A DNA stretch of 64,000 nt from Costus lasius. Its lineage: Eukaryota; Streptophyta; Magnoliopsida; Zingiberales; Costaceae. Shown in pieces: positions 21,211-34,854 of the stretch. Under the pieces are notes generated by a model. The model was not told where the DNA came from and ran no database searches. It saw only the letters and a program-made list of their open reading frames with translations. Every line of letters begins with the position of its first letter. The first letter of the stretch is position 1. The stretch covers positions 128,875,499-128,939,498 of the forward strand of contig CM050446.2 of assembly GCA_027563935.2 (NCBI GenBank). Reading direction: 5' to 3'. Both the position numbers and the translations under genes were made by a program.

Positions 21211-24107
21211 CTAAAGCTTGTACAAGTCAAAGAATGATCAACTTGACTATTCTATTTGACACATCTTTATCCCATTCTAATTGCAAGAACAAATTTCTCT
21301 CGCATTCCATATGCAATTCAATAAAAACAAAGACGACACTTGATGCTGACAGAAAAAAAATGTGGTGTGAGTACCAAACTAAAGCTTCTTCAGCTTAGAG
21401 AACTCTACTTGAATAGGAACTAATGCTAGCTAGCATTTAGACAATAATAAAGATAGGTCAAGCTCACTAAGTTCGTCAACAATTATGGTAGAGGCCACCT
21501 AGACTAGGAACAGCGACATGGTCTCCCCTCCCCCCTCTCTCCTCTTCAACCCTCCCCCACCTAAAAAAATGATTGATGGGATGAGATAGCCCTGTCTCAC
21601 CGTGTCCCATTCTCTCCCTCTCCTTCCCTGTCTTCCTCTCGATCTTTTGTTCCCATCTCTCTCAATTATGTTCTTGCTACTTGACTCCGAGGATGACAAA
21701 CTTACCACAAAATAGGGGTGAGCAAATGGTGTCGGTACCAAGTACTGTACTAAAATTTTCGGTATTCGATACTATTATTTCGGTACTTCAGGAGTCCAAT
21801 GCCGGTACTGAACTTTTGTAGAGGATTGTAGTACTGGTACACTAGTAAATTTTATTTTATTTCTTCTATTCTTCCTTCTCTTCCTCCCCTTCCTCTCCTC
21901 TTCTTTTTCTCCTCTCACAACTTTGGTACTTTGGGAATTTTTCAAAATTAATTTTAGAATTTTGATACCAATACCAAACTCACAAAACAGAGTTCCTCCT
22001 TACCCCCCCCCCCCCCTACGACCCCTCCTCTCCTCCTCATCTCCCCTCCCCCCTCTCTCCTCTTCAACCCTCCCCCACCTTAAAAAATGATTGATGGGAT
22101 GAGATAGCCCTGTCTCACCCTGCCCCATTCTCTCCCTCTCCCTCCGTCTTCCTCTCAATCTTTTGTTCCCATCTCTCTCAATTATGTTCTTGCTACTTCA
22201 CTCCGAGGATGACAAACTTACCACAAAATAGGGGTGAGCAAATGGTGTTGGTACCAAGTACTGTACTAAAATTTTTGGTATTCGATACTAGTATTTCGGT
22301 ACTTCGGGAGTCCAATGCCGGTACTGAACTTTTGTAGAGGATTGTAGTACTGGTACACTAGTAAATTTTATTTTATTTCTTCTATTATTCCTTCTCTTCC
22401 TCCCCTTCCTCTCTTCTTTTTCTCCTCTCACAACTTTGGTACTTCGGGAATTTTTCAAAATTAATTTCAGAATTTTGATACCAATACCAAACTCACAAAA
22501 CAGAGTTCCTCCTTACCCCCCCCCCCCCCCCCCCCCCCCAAGCTTGTACAAGTCAAAGAATAATCAACTTGACTATTCTATTTGACACATCTTTATCCCA
22601 ATCCATATGCAATCCAATAAAAACAAAGACGACACTTGATGCAAAAAAAAAAAAAAATCTGGTGTGAGTATCAAACTAATGCTTCTTCAGCTTAAAGAGC
22701 TCTACTTGAACAGGAACTCATACTAACTAATATTTAGACAAATTTCTCTCGCACACCATATGCAATCCAATAAAAACAAAGATGACACTTGATGCGACAG
22801 AAAAAAAATGTGGTGTGAGTATCAAATTAATGCTTCTTCAACTAAAAAAGCTCTACTTGAACAGGAACTAATACTAACTAATATTTAGACAATAATAAAG
22901 ATAGGTCAAGCCTATTAAGTTCGTCATCAATGATGGTAGAGGCCACCTGGTCAGAACAACGATCATGGTTCGCGTAGAGGCCACTTGGATGGAACAATGA
23001 CATGGTACCCCCCCCCCCCCCTCTCCTCTCTAAACCCGCACCCTCCCCCCTTAAAAAAAATGATTGACGAGATAAGATAGCCCTGTCTCATCCTGCCCCT
23101 TTCTCTCTTTCACTCTTCCCTATTTCTCTCCCTCACCGTCTCCCTCTCGATCTCTTGTTCCCATCTCTCACTCTCAATTATGTTCTTGCTACTTCACTTC
23201 AGGGATGGCGGACTTACCTCAGAGTAGGGGTGAGCAAATGGTACCAGTACCGATGTACTGTACTAAAATTTTTGGTATTCAGTACCAATATTTGGATACT
23301 TCTCGAGTTTAGTACCGATACTGGTAAATTTTATTTATTTTATTTTATTTTATTTCTTTTATTCTTCCTCTTCCTCCTCCTCCCCTTCCCCTTCCTCTTT
23401 TCCTCTCCTCTGACAACTTTGATACTTCGAGAATTTTTCAAAATTACTTTTAGAATTTTGATACCAATACCAAACCGATGTACTGTACTAAAATTTTTGG
23501 TATTCAGTACCAGTATTTGGATACTTCTCGAGTTTAGTACCGATACTGGTAAATTTTATTTATTTTATTTTATTTTATTTCTTTTATTCTTCCTCTTCCT
23601 CCTCCTCCTCCCCTTGCCCTTCCTCTTTTCCTCTCCTCTGACAACTTTGGTACTTCGAGAATTTTTCAAAATTAATTTTAGAATTTTGATACCAATACCA
23701 AACTCATGAAACAGAGTTCCTCCTCTCCTCTAAGCTTGTACAAGTTAAAGAATGATCAACTTGACTATTCTATTTAACACATCTTTATCCCACTCCAATT
23801 TGCAAGAACAAATTTCTCTCGCAATCCATATGCAATCCAATAAAAACAAAGACAACACTTGATGCGATAGAAAAAAAAAAGTGGTGTGAGTATCAAACTA
23901 AAGCTTTTACAGCTTAAAGAGCTCTACTTGAATAGGAACTAATATTATCTAATATTTAGACAATAATAAAAATAGGTCAAGCTAACTAAGTTCGCCAACA
24001 ATCATGGTAGAGGCCACTTGGACTAGGAACAACGACATGGTTTCGCCCAAAAATAAAATGATTGATGGGATGAGATAGCCCTCTCTCATCCTACCCCATT
24101 CTCTCTT

Positions 24108-24153
<46 letters not shown>

Positions 24154-24660
24154 CCCCCCCCCCCCCCCCAATTTGTCTCCCTCTCAATTATGTTCTTGCT
24201 ACTTCACTTCGGGGATGGGAGACTTACTTTAGAATAGGGGTGAGCAAATAGTACCGGTACCGAAGTATCGTACTAAAATTTTTAGTATTCAGTACTGGTA
24301 TTTCGGTACTTTGAGAGTTTAGTACCGGTACTAGTAAATTATATTTTATTTTATTTCTTCTATTCTTCCTTCTCCCCCTCTTCCTCCTCCCCTTCCTCTT
24401 TCTCTTCTTCTTCCTCCTATTCTCCTCTCCTCCTCTTTGTCTTCTTCTTTATTCTCTTTTCCTCTTCTCTTCTTTTTCTCCTCTCGCAACTTTAGTACTT
24501 CAGAAATTTTTCAAAATTTATTTTAAAATTTTGATACCAGTACCTAACTCATGAAACAGAGTTCCTTCTTTCCTTTCTCCCACCCCCATCCTCTCCTCCC
24601 CCCCCCCCCCCTTTCTCACCTACCCCCTTTTAGAATTTTGATACTAGTACCAAACTCATG
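21211..24660 (+). repeat. Tandem array of about 1.25-kb units with internal duplication
   Basis: The phrase agcttgtacaag starts units near 21217, 22541 and 23732. Each unit holds an A/T part (ggtagaggccac, tagacaataataaagatagg), a C/T-rich part with poly-C runs, and a part starting taggggtgagcaaa and rich in ggtac motifs. The last two parts are themselves repeated within units (about 21500-22010 against 22020-22530, and 23224-23470 against 23470-23710). ORFs such as 23155-23709 are translations of the pyrimidine tracts. The taggggtgagcaaa phrase resembles a hAT terminus, but no matching opposite end is present. Confidence 0.75.
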
Positions 24661-24687
24661 AAATATAGTTCCTCCTCTTCTCTCTTT

Positions 24688-26972
24688 GTTGGTGTTTATG
24701 CCCTAGGACCCATTGTTGGTCCATCTATTGTACTACTTGACATTGATATTCTATATCATTTTGACATTATTATTATTATGTTATGTTTACATCTGTGTCT
24801 TTTGTACATTTGCAGGATAATGTCCCTAGAGATAGAGTTCATCTGGACTCAAACTTATGTCCCCAGTCAAGTAACTGAGTGGATAAACGACAACTCTGAT
24901 ATATGTGAGACTGGTTTATATGCTGGTTAGGCACGTGGTGCTAGCAAAAGTATATGGGTATATTAGTGGTTGATATATTGGATTGACCCGCTGTGAGACT
25001 CTAACTTGGTATCATAAGTGACAAGAGATGCATTGATCCCTTGATTTAAGGTCATTGACCCTTCTATATGGTTAGAAACATACTTTGATGCAACCTAACA
25101 TTTCACCGTAGTTGGGAGGTTATAACGGTTGTCATTAGGTATATCATAACCCATATGAGAAGATCAATGGGCAGACATAGGATTTGCCCCTTCCGGAGAG
25201 AAGCTTGATATCCATGGGCCCTATATGGATGTATGACTGAAAGTGTGTGGCCATACTCAGTTATAGGGGTGGCAATTTCACCCGAACCCAACGGGTATCC
25301 GACCCGACCCTACCCGTTTATGACGGGTTCGAGTACCCAATTAGCTAAACGGGTCGGGTTCGGGTTTAGGGACGTGGGTACCCAGTACCCGATACCCGAC
25401 TTCAATAAAAAAAATATAAATATTAATTTGTATTGTTAGAGTATAAATAATAATAAAATAACTATTATATAAATATTTATTATTATTAAAAATATAAAAA
25501 TAATAATAAATAATTATTATATAAATATATTTATTTTTAATTTTAATTTTTAAAATATATTTTATATAATAAATAATTTAATTTTTTAATTAATCGGGAA
25601 CCCGTTTAAATACCCGACCCGGGTTTGGGTCGAGTTCGGGTGGCGGGTAGGGTTCGAGTTTAGGATAAAATCCTGGGTACCCGACCCGTTGCCAATCCTA
25701 CTGAGATGAAAGCCTGATTTAGTTATGACTATGAGATTACGTATAAACAAAGTGGTGACACACTTTGTCTAATCGAAAGTTTGTTTGGCAAAAGGAACTA
25801 TAATGTATAGTTATTTTGTTGCAATGACAGGGATGTCGATGTTGATATCCATTCCAAAGACTTGGGTAACAGCGATGCACTATTAGATGTCACTCACTAC
25901 TTGTGATGACCTGAGTTCATTATTGTCAATGTCTGAGGAACCTATAGGGTCGCATACCTTGATACTTGAGTTCTCATATTGATCTGGTAGTCTTTTCATC
26001 GAGTTAATTCATAACTTAAATCTATTTGGGAGATTTCATCAGCACTAATGTGCCTGATGAGATGGAGGAAACTTATTAAAGCCAAACTTCATTAGAGCCA
26101 AACTTTATTTTTGACAGGTTGATCCCGAGTTAACCATGGTTAGCCAAATTTGTCTAGGGTTCCATTGGATTGAGTCAAATGGCTTAATCAACTTATTTAA
26201 TGAAGTTTGGACGTTGGCCCATTACTTAATGGGGGCCTACCAATAAGCGATCATGAAGAGATATTGGTGCATAAAGGTATAATAGGGAGAAATCCTTGCT
26301 CTTGGCGCCTGGAGTCCTAAAGGGATTAGGATTGGTGCTTAATGCTTCATTAGGCATATGTCCTAATCACCTTTTGACTTGGTCTAGGATCATGAAGGAT
26401 TGCTTGCCTCCTTTGGCAAGCCTTGGGCACATGTGGCTTCCTCTTGGCATATATAGATTCTAATTAGATTAGGAGTGGTGCCATAGCCTCATTAGGCAAT
26501 CCTTTAGTGTTTTGACTTGGTCTAAATGCTTTGATGGAAAGTTTGCCTCTATGGCAATGCTTGGGGCGCATATGGCTAATCTCTAGTTGATAAAGCAAGG
26601 GTTGGCACATATGGTGATGATAGAGTTATATGGCTAGAATTATAAGGAAAGAGCTAGAAATCTTTCCTTGCTCCAAAGCCATGACTGCCCCTTCTTGCCC
26701 TAGCTGACTTCTCTTCATACTTGTGGCTATATATTGATGCCTTGCCACCCCCTTGTTGGTGATCTTCTGACCTTGGACGTGAGCGAGCAAGCGGCAAGGG
26801 CAATCATCAAGTGGCGCAAGCACTTCCTCCTAGAGCCCAAGCATCATCTCTACCTTCTCTTGGAGCAAGTGTTGGAAGGTTAGGCGGCTTCTTCTCCTCC
26901 ATCATCCTCTTGACGCATCCTCTTTCTTGTGGGTGGCGCAAGTGATCAAGGAGCTTCTCCCAAAGCATGGAT
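24688..26972 (+). repeat. LTR-like sequence (putative long LTR or flank of an LTR element)
   Basis: It begins tgttggtgtttatgcccta and runs into the unit that is repeated at 30.5-33 kb (gtgatcaaggagcttctcc, gaactcgagggatc). It has the look of a long plant LTR with no coding content, interrupted by two MITEs and a gypsy-type LTR. I cannot show its partner LTR in this window, so the call is tentative. Confidence 0.4.
25263..25700 (+). mobile_element. hAT-type MITE, cccgacccg family, copy 1
   Basis: It starts taggggtggcaat and ends attgccaatccta-like (cgttgccaatccta). GC-rich arms of cccgacccg repeats flank an A/T-rich centre. The flanks actcagtt and actgagat match at 6 of 8 bases, so the TSD is decayed. 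Same family as 49660-50061 and 55657-56142. Confidence 0.8.
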
Positions 26973-26980
26973 CTTCTTCC

Positions 26981-27198
26981 CATGGTTTTAAGTACCGGTC
27001 CGGTACCGTCCGGTATGTTCGGTACATACCGTTCCGATATTCTTCCGGTACCAGCATGGTACCCGCCGGTACCAAAGAATTTAAGTCATTTTTTTGGTTT
27101 GTGGTCCGATTTTGTCCGGTATTCATCCAGTACCGGTATGGTACCACCGGTCCAGCCGGCCACCGGACCGAGCCGCCAGATCGGTACTTGAAACCATG
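26981..27198 (+). mobile_element. MITE with ggtaccg palindromic arms
   Basis: This 218-bp element has inverted ends catggtttt/caagtaccg (17 bp with one mismatch) and an interior of ggtaccgg motifs. Flanks cttcttcc and cttcttct suggest a 7-8-bp duplication. The uninterrupted host sequence can be read at about 30711-30735, 32140 and 32300 (catggatcttctt...gaggctagcatc). Confidence 0.8.
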
Positions 27199-27374
27199 CT
27201 TCTTCTTGATGCTGGCATCTGGCAAAAAGAGAACTCGAGGGATCAGCTGTGTGCGAGACTGCAGAGAGTACACGCTTGGGCGCCTACATCGCTTCTTTCC
27301 AAATTGCTCTAAGGTATATTTCTCTTCTCATCGTGTCGATTCCCTCGCATAACTCGATCTTCTGGGTTTATGAG

Positions 27375-28430
27375 TGATAAGTGTTATTTTTATAAAATTT
27401 AAAGTCTTATTAATACCATCTTTCCCGACCTAAGTTTTGTTTTATGTCTTAATTTAGTATCTTTTCTCATAAAGTACAGAATCTTTATTATTTTTCGCTT
27501 ATTTATGAAATGCAGGTCATTTTTCTATATTTTCGTGAAGATTTTAAAGATTTAAAATTACGGAAAGATTCATCACAGTTCAACGAGGTTACAAATCAAA
27601 TTTGAATTTTTTAGAGTTTTCTATAGAGATTATGGCCTAGCCGTGACAGCCATCACGGCTGTGATCTTCGTCCAAACTTTTGACGAGCTCTTCACAGCTT
27701 GCTCGTGATGGTCATCACGGCTATGAAGGACTTCAGTACAATTTTGATGAGGCAAACATGGGCATCATGCACAGGAGTGATCTCCTTCAAGAAATTTTAT
27801 GAGCTCTTCATGGTCACAGGCCGTGAAGACCCATTCCAAATTGTCGAACTCGTCACAGCCTGGTCGCAGATCCAGACCTTCCAACGATTTCTCGCCAAAT
27901 TCGACGGTCCTGGAGCCAAGAAATTAGGGAAAACTTCCATGCAACATTCCTAACCGCTAGAGGAATCGATTGAGGTATAAAAGTTACGATTTTGGGAGGT
28001 TATTGGGTTCGAATCTTCGAAGAAGGCGACTAGGGCAAAGAACGGGGCAATTTCTACATTCGAATGCTTGTTTGATTGAGTTTCTTCGGGGCTATCGAGA
28101 GAAGACCAAAGATCTGACATCTTCCAACCTTGAATTGTAATTTACCCTCCTTTTGGATATAATTTTTTAGGTTTTCATTGTTAAACAATATATGTTCTAG
28201 AGTAAAACCCTATTTCGGGATTCGGACGTAGCCCGTTGAACAAATTCTCACTTGTAAAACATCTTTTATCAATCATAGTGATATTTTTAGTAAATTGCTT
28301 ATTTAATTTGGTTGTACTTGTTGCATATGTGTTTTCACCACACATTGTATTTATGTTAAATGTTACGAGAAGAGCTGAGAAATGAATCGTAATACTCAAA
28401 TGTCCAATTTAAACTTGTGATAAGGTTAAA
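27375..28430 (+). repeat. 5' LTR, truncated
   Basis: It matches the first two thirds of 28882-30556, with numerous substitutions. The following 450 bp (28430-28881) are the remnant internal region and hold no recognised domain. Confidence 0.65.
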
Positions 28431-28881
28431 AGTTTGAATTTGCTTTCTAACCAAGTACCAAGGGTACATTCATCACAAATGTTTGTCCTTCGCGTAATAA
28501 GGTTAAAAGTTAATTCAAGGAAGTAGCTTAAGCCTTAAGCCTGCCGATTGAAAAATCATGATTCCAATTTTTGCAATTTCTGAAAAGGTCATTGGGTGTA
28601 ACTTGATTCGAATGGCTGTTTTCAGTTGGAATTGATGATTATGAATTTGTCTTACATAGTGTTAGTGTTTAATCATTTTTCAGATTTAAGGTTTGCGTTT
28701 ACAAAATAATTTCTATCATCGGTATAGTTTGTATCTCAACTTTTATTCTTCAACTTAGGATTAAGTATAATGTGAGCATATGGGTCCGCACTTTAGCCTT
28801 TGAACATATTATATTCTTAATATCTGATTGTTCCAGATAGTTTAATTCCTCGAGGACAAGCAAGATTTTAAGTCTGTATTT

Positions 28882-30556
28882 TGATAAGTGTTATTTTTAT
28901 AAGATTTAAAATCTTATTCATACGACCTTTCCAGACTTAATTTAGTATCTTTTCTCGTAAAATACAGAAGCTTCACTATTTTTCGCTTGTTTGTGAAATG
29001 CTGATCATTTTCCTATATTTTCGTGAAGATTTTGAAGATTTAAAGTTATAGTGACATTCATCACAGGTCAAATTTTAGGTTTTTTAGAGTTTTCTATAGA
29101 GATCACGACCTGGTCGTGACAGCCATCATGGTCGTAATCGTCTCAGCCTTCCAGGGCAACGTGTGCGAAGTAATCACGGCCAGCACGTTACGAGGTTCAT
29201 GACTGTGATTGTCAAGTATCAAAAATTCGACGAAGACATCACGGCTTGGAGCATGGGCGTGATCTTCGTCCAAACTTTTGACGAGCTCTTTACAGCTTGC
29301 CCGTGATGGTCATCACGGCCGTGAAGGACTTCAGCACAAATTTTGATGATGCGAACACGGGCATCGTGCACAAGCATAATCTCTTACCAGAAATATTACG
29401 AGCTCTTCACGGCCAGCCCGTGATTGTCATCATAGTCATGGAGACCCATTGCCAGATCGACGAACTCGTCATGGTCTGGCTATGACAGCCATCACGCTCG
29501 TGACAGAATCCGCAGATCCCGACCTTCTAGCGGTTTCTCGTCAAATCCAATGATCTTGGAGCCTAGAAATTGGGAAAAACTTCCATGCAACCTTCCTAAC
29601 CGCCAGAGGAATCGATTAAGGTATAAAAGTTACGATTTTGGGCGGTTATCGTGTTCGAATCTTCGAAGAAGGTCACTAGGGCGACGAAAGGGGCGATTTC
29701 TGCGTTCGAGTGCTTATTTGATAGAGTTTCTTCGGGGCTATCCAGAGAAGACTGAATATCTGACGTCTCCCAACCTTGAATTATAATTTTCCCTCCTTTT
29801 TGATATAATTTCTTGGGTTTTCATTGTTAAACGATGTATGTTCTAGAGTAAAATCCTATTTCGGGACTCGGGCATAGCCCGTTGAACAAATTCTCACTTG
29901 TAAAATATTTTTTATGAATGTTCTAGAGTAAAACCTATTTCGGGACTCGGGCGTAGCCCGTTGAACAAATTCTCACTTGTAAAATATTTTTTATGAATCT
30001 CAGTGACATTTTTAGTAAATTGCTTATTTAATTTAGATGTACTTATTGCGTATATGTGTTTTGGCTAAACATTGTATATGTGTTAAGTATTACGAGAAAA
30101 GCCGAGAGGTGAATCGTAACACTCGACTGTCTAATTTAAATTTATGACTTGAATTATGAGAATCGTTCAAAGTCACGAGAGTAGGAGATTAGCTTAGGTA
30201 GACACCGGATTACGCTTCAAGAAAAGATAATATGTACAAGAGGATTAATCGACTTAAGTGATTTATTGTCGGATTACGCTTCGAGAGAAGGTAATTTGTT
30301 TCTTAATTCGATTGCTTAATGTTTTACATTAAATTCTTCAATGAGGTGAAACCTGAGGTTCCAATTCTTTCTAAACTGTAATCTCCTATTTAGTCGCTGA
30401 TTTCTTGGTTCAAAATTGTAAATTTACTTGTTTTCAATTCCATTTTGAGCTGTCTAGCTATTAATGACGCAAATAGTCGGTACTTGACACCTAGTTCCCT
30501 TAGGATGATATTATTATGACTTCAATAGAAATCGTGCACTTGCGGTCACGCTATCA
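28882..30556 (+). repeat. 3' LTR of the gypsy-type element
   Basis: About 1,675 bp, from tgataagtg to cggtcacgctatca. It contains many short near-palindromes of the type gtgatggtcatcac in its first third, and a tandem 78-bp duplication (about 29840-29990) around cccgttgaacaaattctc. No open domain. Confidence 0.75.
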
Positions 30557-32950
30557 ATGGGACTGGCCTGTTTCAAAAAATTGCTTCCTTTGTGTGTAAT
30601 AAAAACTTTAAAATTCTCTGGGTTTCCCAACACTCTCCTACTTTCTTCATCCTCTTAGCGCATCCTCTTTGTGGGTGGCACAAGTGATCAAGGAGCTTCT
30701 CCCAAGGCATGGATCTTCTTTTCGAGGCTAGCATCGGGCAAGAAGAGAACTCGAGGGATCGGTTGTGTGCAAGGCTATAAAGGGCACACCCTTGGGCGCC
30801 TACTACGCTTATTCCCAAATTGCTCTAAGGTATTTTTCTCTTCTCATCATATTGATTCCCTCGCATAACTCAATCTTCTGAGTTTTTAGTAAATTGATTA
30901 TCTAATTTGGATGTACTTATTGCGTATATGTGTTTTGGCTAAACATTGTATATGTGTTAAGTATTACGAGAAGAACCGAGAGGTGAATCGTAACACTCAA
31001 CTTTCCAATTTAAACTTATGACTTGAATTAGGTAGACAACGGATTACGCTTCGATAGAAGATAATATATACAAGAAGATTAATTGCCTAAAGTGATTTAC
31101 TGTCGGATTACGCTTCAAGAGAAGGTAATTTGTTTATTAATTCAATTGCTTAATGTTTTACATTAAATCCTTCAACGAGGTGAAACCTGAGGTTCCAATT
31201 CTTTCCAAACTGTAATCTCCTATTTAGTCACTGATTTCTTGGTTGAACATTGTAAATTTACTTGTTTTCAATTCCATTTTGAGCTATCTAGCTATTAATG
31301 ACGCAAATAGTCGGTACTTGACAGCTAGTCCCCTTAGGATGATATTATTACGACTTCGATAGAAACCGTGCACTTGCAGTCACGCTATCAGTGGGACTGG
31401 CCTGTTTCAAAAAATTGCTTCCTTTGTGTGTAATAAAAACTTTAAAATTCTCCGGGGTTTCCCAACACTCTCCCACTTTCTTCATCCTCTTAGCTCATCC
31501 TCTTTGTGGGTGGCACAAGTGATCAAGGAGCTTCTCCTAATTCCGAGGCTAGCATCGGGCAAGAAGAGAACTTGAGGGATCGGTTGTGTGCAAGGCTGTA
31601 GAGGGCACACGCTTGGGCGCCTAATACGCTTATACCCAAATTGCTCTAAGCTATCTTTCTCTTCTCATCGTATTGATTCCCTCGCATGACTCAATCTTCT
31701 GAGTTTTTAGGACGGGCCTATTTCAAAAAATTACTTCAACTACATGTCATAAAAATTTTAAAATTCTCCGAGCCCCCCCCCCCCCCCCCCCTCTGCCCCC
31801 AATCCTCCTTCCCTTCTCTCCTCTCCCCCTAATCCCCTCCCAATCTTCTCCCCTAATACCCTCCCTTCCATTTTGAGTTGTCTAGCTATTAATGACGCAA
31901 ATAGTCGGTACTTGACACCTAGTCCCCTTGGGATGATATTATTACGACTTCGATAGAAACCGTGCACTTGCGGTCACGCTATCAGTGGGACTGGCCTATT
32001 TCAAAAAATTGCTTCCTTTGTGTGTAATAAAAACTTTAAAATTCTCCGGGGTTTCCCAACACTCTCCCACTTTCTTCATCCTCTTAGTGCATCCTCTTTA
32101 CGGGTGGCACAAGTGATCAAGGAGCTTCTCCTAAGGCGTGGATCTTCTTTCCGAGGCTAGCATCTGGCAAGAAGAGAACTTGAGGGATCGGTTGTATGCA
32201 AGGCTGTAGAGGGTACACGCTTGGGCGCCTACTACGCTTATTCCCAAATTGCTCTAAGCTATCTTTCTCACAAGTGATTAAGGAGCTTCTCCTAAGGCGT
32301 GGATCTTCTTTCCGAGGATAGCATCGGGCAAGAAGAGAACTTGAGGGATCGGTTGTGTGCAAGGCTGTAGAGGGCACACGCTTGGGCGCCTACTACGCTT
32401 ATTACCAAATTGCTCAAGCTATCTTTCTCTTCTCATCGTATTGATTCCCTCGCATGACTCAATCTTCTGAGTTTTTAGGACTGGCCTATTTCAAAAAATT
32501 ACTTCCACTACATGTAATAAAAATTTTAAAATTCTCCAAGCCCCCCCCCCCCTCCCTCTCCCGACAATCCTCCTTCCCTTCTCTCCTCTCCCCCTAATCC
32601 CCTCCCCATCTTCTCCCCTAATCCCCTCCCTTCGATTTTGAGCTGTCTAGCTATTAATGACACAAATAGTCGGTACTTGACACCTAGTCCCCTTGGGATG
32701 ATATTATTACGACTTCGATAGAAATCGTGCACTTGCGGTCACGCTATCAGTGGGACTGGCCTGTTTCAAAAAATTGCTTTGTTTGTGTGTAATAAAAACT
32801 TTAAAATTCTCCGGGGTTTCCCAACACTCCCACTTTCTTCATCCTCTTAGTGCATCCTCTTTGTGGGTGGCACAAGTGATCAAGGAGCTTCTCCTAAGAC
32901 GTGGATCTTCTTTTCGAGGCTAGCATCGGGCAAGAAGAGAACTTGAGGGT
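30557..32950 (+). repeat. Tandem duplications of host unit plus gypsy LTR end
   Basis: A host unit of about 320-350 bp (from ggactggcctgtttcaaaaaattg to cgcatgactcaatcttctgag) recurs at 30557, 31393, about 31707, 31991, 32273 and 32758. Several copies are preceded by 125-500 bp of the LTR 3' end, each ending gtcacgctatca (31391, about 31980 and 32745). Runs of C (31776, 32540) lie in two copies. Duplication after the LTR inserted explains the pattern, with deletions differing between copies. Confidence 0.75.
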
Positions 32951-34494
32951 GTTGAACTATGTGTTTGTCCCTATATGACTATCACCATGCACGCTATATG
33001 ATTTTCATTATGCAAGTCTTTGTAACCAGTAGCTACAAATATTTTTTTAAAAAAAAAAATGATCACAAAGTGATGATTGGCATCCACTAGCTCTAGAAGT
33101 TAAGCCAGTAGAGGAAGGTTGACATTGCACGCTGGATATCATGTATTTGTGCAATGGAGCTTGCACACAGTATCAGCTCAAGCTTTCTGAATGTCAACTA
33201 CAAGCTTTGATTCTTTTATGTGAGGGACAACAGTTGATGGGATTTGTCATAATTTCACTCTACTCTCTTTGTGCTATAGTGGAAGGAATTAATCAGCTAT
33301 TTCAGGGTTAATCAACTATTTCAGGTTTAAATGCATCATAAATGATCGTACTTGATCACCATCGAGCATTGCATTGAGATATCTCGGTATCAACTTGGTT
33401 CTGATTATCAGTCGCAACTCCAGCAACTGATAATCTGAAACAGACACAAATTGAAGTGCTAACTAGGAAGACCGACAAGCACACAACCAACTGGCAATTG
33501 ATTCATATACGAATTGCATGGTCATCATTGATAATTTCAGAGGGCGCTTCATAACGTTAATGAGCTGAATAGTTATGACTAATGAGCTAAACAAGTATGA
33601 CTGATGAGCTAAACAACTATGCAAAGAACGTGCTCTCAGTAATTAATGACCAGGGTCATGCCTCATAATTAAGAGTTTCGCAGTAGCAGGAGATCATTTA
33701 AGTCAAATATGGATGTCATGGAACAATTTCACAGTAAATTTGCCATGCTTGCTTCACAACAACATCAATCAACCAAATTATGTAAAAAGGGCGGTGAGTT
33801 GCACTTACGAAGAGCCCGCCCGGAGGAAGGCAAATGTTAGGGAAAACTAAAGGAAGCCAAGCAGCCTTGCAGAAAAAAAACATGGCGTAAGTGTATTAAT
33901 TCGAAGTTCTAAATCAAGGAAAATAGAAACTACAGCGGAGGAGCTTACTAAAGATTTACCAAGTATTTCGACGCTATGTTGCAGGGCGGCAAGGATGGAA
34001 TAATTGAGTCAAAATCAATTTTGACTCCAGACAAGGGTTGGAAGCGTAAACCTGGTACGCACTAGCATTACAAAAATGAGGAGACCGAGTTGGAATTGAT
34101 TTTGACTCCGTACGAGAGATAGGAATACGCCAAAGATGTAGCAAAAAAAAAAAACAATCATCATTTGCTACCAGCCCAGAAAAAAGATGAGGGGACAGGT
34201 GCTGGAGAAAAGAAAGGTGGCCGCCGCAGTCGACAGAAGAAAGAAAGTGGCCGCCGCAATTGGCAGAGAAAAAAATAAAAAAAGAGCGAAAAAAGGAGGG
34301 AAGGCAGCTGCGAGACCGGTCGGTTAAAACCTTATAAGAGGAGGGTCGCGGCCAAAAAAGAGACACACAGAAGCGGAAGCGGAAGAGAAGGAGAAGCTGC
34401 GAGAAGAAGGTAAATGAAGGGAGTTTTCCCTTTCTCTCCTATGCGTGGCATTCATCCTTCTTCTAAGACCTAACGGATGCGTTGAGCATCCTAA
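32951..34494. other. Gene-free stretch
   Basis: Unlike the repeats on its left from gggtgttgaactatg onward. Near 34325-34345 a TATA-like cttataag (minus strand) precedes a purine-rich strand. The minus-strand ORFs 33974-34366 and 34324-34755 are serine/leucine-rich translations of that strand. No gene recognised. Confidence 0.5.
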
Positions 34495-34660
34495 AGTTAC
34501 ATCTGAGAGGTAGAATAGGTGCCGAGAGGCTGGTTTCGAGAGCTCACAAAAGAAAGCAAAAAAAAGCAACAAAAGAGGGGTTACATCTGAGAGGTAGAAT
34601 AGGAATTGGGAAGCTGGTTCCGAGGGCTTGCGCAAAAAAGAGAGGACATTAAAGGCTGAA
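34495..34660 (+). repeat. Imperfect tandem duplication of about 85 bp
   Basis: gttacatctgagaggtagaatagg occurs at about 34496 and 34581, each followed by a g(a/g)agctggtt(c/t)cgag phrase. Confidence 0.8.
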
Positions 34661-34854
34661 AAGAAAACTGGGAGGTGTCGGTTCAAAGAAGAGTGCAAGG
34701 AAGAAAATATGCTGCGAGTGATGGAAGTATGCGAAGAGTGTAGTGGAGAAGGCACGTTGTGGGTGATGGAGGTATGTGGATCAGAAAGTCGGGCAGAAGA
34801 AAAGAATAAAAGCCCTGCGTAAAAAAAAAAGAGAATGCGAAGAAGCAGAAGAAA

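Larger units (their letters stand above)
27375..30556 (+). mobile_element. Internally deleted gypsy-type LTR retrotransposon
   Basis: Two copies of a sequence starting tgataagtgttattttta (27375 and 28882) lie in the same orientation. Before the second is the phrase cctcgaggacaagcaagattttaagt, which resembles the region just upstream of the 3' LTR in several plant Ty3/gypsy elements. The first copy stops matching near 28430, so its end plus nearly all internal sequence, including gag-pol, is deleted. The flanking 5-mers are atgag and atggg. The host sequence without the insertion appears at about 31700 and 32470 (gagtttttaggac(g/t)ggcct). Confidence 0.75.

Noticed and set aside
21714..24560. 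Each taggggtgagcaaa segment as a complete hAT MITE
   Set aside because: No inverted partner terminus and no 8-bp duplication found; kept only as part of the tandem units.
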